This document shows, one piece after another, positions 60,353 through 64,000 of a DNA stretch of 64,000 nt. Under the pieces are notes generated by a model. It worked only from the letters and a program-made list of their open reading frames with translations, was not told the DNA's origin and made no database searches. Source of the stretch: Macrococcoides bohemicum (lineage in GTDB: Bacteria; Bacillota; Bacilli; Staphylococcales; Staphylococcaceae); the NCBI RefSeq assembly GCF_003259675.1, contig NZ_PZJG01000002.1:248001-312000 (forward strand). The letters are read 5' to 3'. Numbering within the stretch: the first letter of the stretch is position 1; each line of letters starts with the position of its first letter. The position numbers and the translations under genes were made by a program.

Positions 60353-60799
60353 TTACTTAAGATTACTGTTTTGAATTGCCTCTATCAATCGATTATTTTC
60401 TGCTATTAATTCACTTGCTCTCTCTTCAGTCAAACCTTCAATCGTTGAGAAACATGTTAAAAGATGGCTTTCAACTTTCTTTTGTAGCGTACGACCCTCT
60501 TCTGTTAACTGAACGATTAACTGACGTTTATCTTTCTCCGGGCGTAATCTCATCACATACCCCTTGCCTTCTAAACGTTTAAGCAGTGGTGTTAATGTAT
60601 TACTTGCAAGATCCAGCTCTTTCCCTAATTCATTTAAAGTTTGACTCGGTTTCTCCCATAAACTGACTAATGCTAAGTATTGTGTATAAGTCAGATTAAA
60701 TGATTTTAATGACGATTTATAAAACTGATTAAACAATCTATTCACATTATAGTATGAAAAGCATAATTGTTTTGACAAATTATTTCCTTGCGTATTCAT
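60353..60799 (-). CDS. MarR-family peroxide sensor, OhrR/SarZ type
   Basis: 148 residues from ATG 60799 (GGAGG five bases upstream). The reactive Cys is in KQLCFSYYNVNRLF near 12, the OhrR/SarZ/MgrA arrangement. The winged helix follows (LNELGKELDLASNTLTPLLKRLEGKGYVMRLRPEKDKRQLIVQLTEEG near 60-108). It faces the ohr gene and should repress it until organic peroxides oxidise the Cys. A copy of the operator sits in its own leader. Confidence 0.9.
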   Translation of the reverse strand: MNTQGNNLSKQLCFSYYNVNRLFNQFYKSSLKSFNLTYTQYLALVSLWEKPSQTLNELGKELDLASNTLTPLLKRLEGKGYVMRLRPEKDKRQLIVQLTEEGRTLQKKVESHLLTCFSTIEGLTEERASELIAENNRLIEAIQNSNLK

Positions 60800-60809
60800 C
60801 TTTTCCTCC

Positions 60810-60823
60810 AATCGTTCACGATT
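60810..60823. promoter_or_regulatory. OhrR-type operator in the regulator's leader
   Basis: AATCGTTCACGATT, an inverted repeat with the same AATCG...CGATT arms as the site near ohr. It lies just before the regulator's ribosome binding site, suggesting autoregulation. Confidence 0.65.
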
Positions 60824-60846
60824 TTTTATTTTAATAAGTATATCAT

Positions 60847-60875
60847 TTGACTTCAAAGATTATAAAGTTTAATAT
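60847..60875 (+). promoter_or_regulatory. SigA promoter of ohr
   Basis: TTGACT (60847-60852), exactly 17 bases, TAATAT (60870-60875). The operator begins 10 bases later. Confidence 0.75.
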
Positions 60876-60885
60876 TTTATTTATC

Positions 60886-60899
60886 AATCGCGCACGATT
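60886..60899. promoter_or_regulatory. OhrR-type operator at the ohr transcription start
   Basis: AATCGCGCACGATT, an inverted repeat positioned over the expected +1 region of ohr. It differs from the other site only in the two central-left bases. Confidence 0.7.
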
Positions 60900-60923
60900 A
60901 ATAAATAAAAAGGAGTTTTTAGA

Positions 60924-61352
60924 ATGGATAAAGTATTATATGAAACAACAGTGATTAGTAAAGGTGGTCGTAACGGTAAGGTGTTTAGTGAAGATAACAC
61001 TTTCTATTTAGACATCGAATCACCAAAAGAATTAGGCGGTAAAGGTACAACTGAATCAAATCCTGAACAATTATTTGCAGCAGGTTATGCAGCATGCTTT
61101 AACAGTGCTTTAACATTACTGTTAAAAAAAGCCGGTCATACCGATATCGACCCTGAAGTAAGAGGTACTGCAAAGTTAATTTCAGATGAATCTGATGGTG
61201 GCTTTAAGTTAGCTGCTGCATTAGAAGTACGCATTGAAGGTTTAGATCAAGCGACTGCTGAATCATTCGTTGAAAAAGCACACAATTTCTGTCCTTACTC
61301 AAAAGCTTTAAAAGACAGCATTAATATTGAATTATCAGTAACTACTGACTAA
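60924..61352 (+). CDS. ohr: Organic hydroperoxide resistance protein Ohr
   Basis: 142 residues, the standard length. The catalytic cysteines are in AAGYAACFNSAL near 53 and NFCPYSKAL near 117, and the N-terminal ETTVISKGGRNGKVFSEDN matches the family. Ohr reduces fatty-acid and other organic hydroperoxides in the cytoplasm, using dihydrolipoamide. Divergent from the MarR regulator with operators between. Confidence 0.97.
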   Translation: MDKVLYETTVISKGGRNGKVFSEDNTFYLDIESPKELGGKGTTESNPEQLFAAGYAACFNSALTLLLKKAGHTDIDPEVRGTAKLISDESDGGFKLAAALEVRIEGLDQATAESFVEKAHNFCPYSKALKDSINIELSVTTD

Positions 61353-61358
61353 TAGATG

Positions 61359-61392
61359 AAAGACGCCTACAAATTTCGTAGGCGTCTTTTTT
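61359..61392 (+). terminator. Terminator after ohr
   Basis: AGACGCCTAC and GTAGGCGTCT form a perfect 10-bp stem with a 7-base loop, followed by T6. Confidence 0.92.
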
Positions 61393-61393
61393 G

Positions 61394-61588
61394 TTACTTT
61401 ACTAAATCTAAAAACGCTTCAGTTATCATCGTTTGACCCATTACAGGAAATACATTATCAATCGGAAATTGATGTAAATCTGATCTAGGCGCGCTCATCA
61501 TATCTGTAATAAAGTATTGATTATATCCATACTAATATTCCTTTTTGTAAATCGATTAATACAAGTGCTGTTTTTTAAAGTCTATCAT
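61394..61588 (-). pseudogene. Isochorismatase-family hydrolase remnant with internal deletion
   Basis: The minus strand retains both ends of an isochorismatase-like gene. The start, ATG 61588, reads MIDFKK and, after a one-base frameshift in an A-run, TALVLIDLQKGIL, the usual N-terminus. About 20 codons later, in another frame, comes YFITDMMSAPRSDLHQFPID then NVFPVMGQTMITEAFLDLVK and a stop at 61394-61396, the usual C-terminus. About 120 middle residues with the catalytic Cys are missing. Confidence 0.75.
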
Positions 61589-61626
61589 CTTTTTCATCCA
61601 TTATTATTATTAGATTCGTATTTAAA

Positions 61627-62190
61627 TTATTCCATTAATCTTTCAATAAATATGTAGTGAATTCTATCTGCAAATATTTTAGGTTGAACGTGTTTTTCAA
61701 TACAATGGTGTTCAAATACGTCTTTCGAAAATGAATTTAGCATAATATCTGTATGGAAATCTGCATCTTTTACAATATTCAACGCTTCAACTAAATTTAA
61801 TAAAGCAGCTTTAAGTTGCGGATAGAAATGTAAGTCCATCATAACTTTACGCTTACTGCCTTCAGTTTTCATTTCCTCTAACTTCTCTCGATTATCACTT
61901 ATTAATGTAACAAATGAATGAAGGATTTCCTTCACCTTTTCAGAATCTGATAACTGCGTTTGTTGAATCTGTTTAATCTCTACAAACATCTCCTCTATCG
62001 CTTCATCCATTAAAGCTTGGCAAATCTCTGCTTTACTACTGAAATGTCGGTATAAAGTTCCCTGTCCAATACCACAATCCGTAGCAATTTGCTTCATCGC
62101 CACTTCACTGACACTATTTGCACTAAATAAACGATTTGCTGTTTCTAGTATACGTTTTTTATTATGCATGGCATCACTTCGTTGCTTCAT
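61627..62190 (-). CDS. TetR-family transcriptional repressor
   Basis: 187 residues, ATG with GGAGG upstream. The helix-turn-helix is in RILETANRLFSANSVSEVAMKQIATDCGIGQGTLYRHFSSKAEI (about 13-57). The C-terminal ligand domain is not specific to a known regulator. It is divergent from the remnant of a DHA2 efflux gene, so it probably once controlled that pump. Confidence 0.88.
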   Translation of the reverse strand: MKQRSDAMHNKKRILETANRLFSANSVSEVAMKQIATDCGIGQGTLYRHFSSKAEICQALMDEAIEEMFVEIKQIQQTQLSDSEKVKEILHSFVTLISDNREKLEEMKTEGSKRKVMMDLHFYPQLKAALLNLVEALNIVKDADFHTDIMLNSFSKDVFEHHCIEKHVQPKIFADRIHYIFIERLME

Positions 62191-62261
62191 ACGTAACCTC
62201 CAAAAATCATTTTATTGACAAATATTACTGATGTGATTATTATAAATGAGAATAGTGTCCG

Positions 62262-62406
62262 TTTACAAGTGAAAGGTTGACGACAATATTTATGCTCATT
62301 AATGGTATTATGATTCCAATTTCAGCTTACTTAACGTCTAAATATTCTACAAGACGATTATTCAATACAGCATTAATCTTATTTATAATTGGATCATGGC
62401 ATTGAC
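62262..62406 (+). pseudogene. DHA2-type MFS efflux transporter, short remnant
   Basis: The plus-strand frame reads SERLTTIFMLINGIMIPISA, then YLTSKYSTRRLFNTALILFI, then IGSWH and a stop. This is helix 2 to helix 3 of an EmrB/QacA-type pump, where LTT.FMLVNGIMIP and TRRLF are characteristic. Neither the start nor the remaining 400 residues exist. Adjacent to a divergent TetR gene, the classic regulator-pump layout. Confidence 0.7.
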
Positions 62407-62455
62407 TTTACCGAATTCACGAACGAAATAGTAAATACAACAATAAAAACCATAA

Positions 62456-62486
62456 TGAAAAGACATGCCGGCTGGCATGTCTTTTC
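62456..62486. terminator. Two-way terminator downstream of the SDR gene
   Basis: AAAAGACATGCC and GGCATGTCTTTT form a perfect 12-bp stem with a 4-base loop; it lies 50 bases beyond the minus-strand SDR stop codon. Confidence 0.75.
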
Positions 62487-62535
62487 ATATCTATATACAA
62501 ATAAGTAGTTAATTTTAATAAATTTAATAAATATA

Positions 62536-63414
62536 TTAATTAATTGGAGAACCACCAGTTACACCATACACTTGACCTGTAATAAAGCTTGCATTATCAC
62601 TAGCAAGTAACACGTATACATCAGCAAGTTCTACAGGTTGACCAGCACGTTGTAACGGTTCTTTCTTACCGAATTCAGGAATTTTCTCTTGCGGTTGTCC
62701 ACCACAAATTTGAAGTGGTGTCCAAACTGGACCAGGTGCTACAGCATTGACACGGATGCCTTTAGGGCCAAGTTGTGCTGCTAATGCTTTCGTCAATGAA
62801 ATATTACAGCTCTTCGTCATTGCATAATCTAATAAATGTGGACTTGGTTTTACACCCTGAATAGAACTTGTCAAAATAATACTTGCACCAGGTTCTAAAT
62901 ATTTCAATGCAGCTTGTATAGAGAAGACACCAGAGAACACGTTCACTTCGAAAGTGTCACGTAATTGCGCTTCATCTAAGTTTTCAATATCATATTCATA
63001 TTGCTGCATACCAGCGTTCAATACTAATATATCTAACCCACCAAGCGCTTCGTGAGCTTTATCTACCATATCTTTAGCAAATTGCTTATCACGAAGATCA
63101 CCAGGAATTAATACACACTTCTGACCAGCTGCTTCGATAACTTGTTTAACCTCTTCAGCATCAGACTGTTCATCCGGATGATAGTTAACTGCAACATCTG
63201 CGCCTTCTTTAGCATAACTAATAGCAGCAGCACGACCTATACCAGAATCTCCACCTGTAACTAGCGCTTTCTTACCAACTAACTTCTCAGCCCCTTTATA
63301 ACTCTCTTCACCACAATCAGGAACAGGTGTCATCTTACTTTGAATACCAGGATATTCCTGTGGCTGCTCTTCATATTTTTCGTTAAAATACTTATTTAAT
63401 GGATTGTTACTCAT
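62536..63414 (-). CDS. SDR-family oxidoreductase, general-stress (YhxC/YhdF) type
   Basis: 292 residues. A hydrophilic N-terminal arm (PQEYPGIQSKMTPVPDCGEESYKG) precedes the Rossmann motif ALVTGGDSGIGRAAA near 49, NAGMQQ near 134, Ser in LTSSIQ near 183 and the YxxxK site YAMTK near 197. The arm and motifs place it with Bacillus general stress SDRs of unknown substrate. AGGAGG precedes the ATG, and a GGGTAT (minus strand, 63456-63451) about 35 bases upstream may be a SigB -10, though no clear -35 is seen. Confidence 0.92.
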   Translation of the reverse strand: MSNNPLNKYFNEKYEEQPQEYPGIQSKMTPVPDCGEESYKGAEKLVGKKALVTGGDSGIGRAAAISYAKEGADVAVNYHPDEQSDAEEVKQVIEAAGQKCVLIPGDLRDKQFAKDMVDKAHEALGGLDILVLNAGMQQYEYDIENLDEAQLRDTFEVNVFSGVFSIQAALKYLEPGASIILTSSIQGVKPSPHLLDYAMTKSCNISLTKALAAQLGPKGIRVNAVAPGPVWTPLQICGGQPQEKIPEFGKKEPLQRAGQPVELADVYVLLASDNASFITGQVYGVTGGSPIN

Positions 63415-63539
63415 TTGTAATTCCTCCTAAGAAAATTTAATACTTCTTGTATACCCCAAAAATATAACAATAAAGATTTACTCGAATTATTTTTATTACA
63501 TTTATACATATTATTCATTTAAACCCAAAGTAATATGGT

Positions 63540-64000
63540 CTATCGCTTCAACTTAAAAATCTCAGATAACGGATTGTACTTCCCTTCGATCATATCCAGC
63601 AGTAGTTTGCTACCAAATGAGGAGTAAACTGTTCCATTGCCACCATATCCATATAATCCATATACTTCAGCATCTTCTTCTATCTTCCCGATAAATGGTT
63701 TCCCATCCTTCGTTTCACCAAATCTTGCACCGTACGCATACGCTACTTCTAATTCAATGTCCGGATACAGTTTATTAAACGCTTTAATTAATCGTTTACC
63801 TTGTTTTTGAATATGTTTTTCATTAGGTATCTTATCTGTCTTCTCATCCAATCCACCAATTAACACTCTATTTCCCGGGACATGTCTTATGTATAAGTAT
63901 GGTCTTGCAGATTCCCAAATCATCGCTTTATCTTTCCAGAATTGATTTTCTTCAATCGGCTGCGTCACAACTGCATAACTCGCGACAAATTCTTCACGAT
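63540..64000 (-). CDS. FAD-dependent (DAO family) oxidoreductase, C-terminal part, truncated by window edge
   Basis: The open frame continues past 64000: just before the first visible Met-like codon it reads EEFVASYAVVTQPIEEN. About 153 residues are in the window. ESARPYLYIRHVPGNRVLIGGLDEKTD and GLYGYGGNGTVYSSFGSKLLLDMIEGK are typical of the C-terminus of DAO-fold oxidases, where the glycine-rich loop closes over FAD. The substrate cannot be judged without the N-terminal half. Confidence 0.8.
   Translation of the reverse strand, partial: REEFVASYAVVTQPIEENQFWKDKAMIWESARPYLYIRHVPGNRVLIGGLDEKTDKIPNEKHIQKQGKRLIKAFNKLYPDIELEVAYAYGARFGETKDGKPFIGKIEEDAEVYGLYGYGGNGTVYSSFGSKLLLDMIEGKYNPLSEIFKLKR

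Larger units (their letters stand above)
62191..62535. other. 345-base region between TetR and SDR genes
   Basis: Contains the TetR promoter side, an MFS remnant (62262-62406) and a hairpin (62456-62486). The rest is AT-rich without a clear gene. Confidence 0.5.

Overview
The window reads as a chromosomal segment of a low-GC Gram-positive bacterium of the family Staphylococcaceae. Codon and base composition is AT-rich, strong GGAGG-type ribosome binding sites precede most genes, and many loci have staphylococcal counterparts: ahpCF, hssRS/hrtBA, cstR/cstB, cidC, ohr with an OhrR/SarZ-type MarR regulator, and azlCD. Macrococcus (Macrococcoides) is my best guess; that is inference from gene content, not from a database search. 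No rRNA, tRNA, CRISPR array, prophage or insertion sequence was recognised. The content is metabolic, transport and stress-response genes, with several decayed genes.

Layout. 1-2000: a cut-off ATP-grasp gene, a YdeI-family remnant and an orphan molybdate-binding lipoprotein (modA). 2.0-4.5 kb: ahpC-ahpF behind a PerR-type box. 4.6-6.2 kb: a sodium-dependent (NSS) transporter behind a leader that encodes an 18-residue peptide with tandem Trp codons, followed by alternative hairpins and two terminators. 6.2-9.2 kb: ykoEDC-type ECF transporter under a TPP riboswitch. 9.3-12.3 kb: acetyltransferase genes (one frameshifted), a formate/nitrite channel and a PPK2 kinase. 12.3-14.6 kb: SAM riboswitch-metY-metA, the direct sulfhydrylation route to homocysteine. 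14.7-17.4 kb: P-type ATPase, then a long inverted repeat. 17.6-21.4 kb: hssRS divergent from hrtBA, with an HssR-type direct repeat between them. 21.4-29.8 kb: acetate-type symporter with its DUF485 partner, half of an MFS gene, an esterase, an orphan pair of peptide/nickel-type ABC permeases, an AGCS symporter, an SDR epimerase with a YbgA-like gene, and a short unannotated ORF.

30.0-35.3 kb is a persulfide detoxification locus: cstB and a four-domain CoADR-rhodanese-TusA-DsrE fusion on one strand, and cstR, a rhodanese and a TauE-type exporter on the other, sharing an intergenic region with CstR-type operators. 35.3-38.0 kb: an ABC-2 exporter and a regulator that joins a degenerate ABC-ATPase-like part to a LytTR domain. 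38.1-44.3 kb: large catalase with a candidate SigB promoter, amino-acid permease, HesB-like protein, ptb-buk. 44.6-54.7 kb: PepSY proteins, azlCD, a cluster of small genes including a T4-endonuclease-V-like protein, cidC, a hydroxyacid dehydrogenase, a LURP-like protein and two unrecognised genes. 54.8-60.3 kb: an ABC-F protein behind a predicted ribosome-controlled attenuator, brnQ with an apparent ATT start, an ABC exporter and a small unknown gene. 60.3-64.0 kb: ohrR/ohr with twin operators, an isochorismatase remnant, a TetR gene beside the remnant of a DHA2 efflux pump, a stress-type SDR and a cut-off FAD oxidoreductase.

Together the genes emphasise oxidative, sulfur and heme stress defence (ahpCF, ohr, catalase, cst, hss/hrt) and regulated uptake of amino acids and vitamins. 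The two signals I consider most worth following are RNA-level: a tandem-Trp leader peptide attenuator for the NSS transporter (5963-6207), and a uORF/antiterminator switch ahead of the ABC-F gene (56434-56594).
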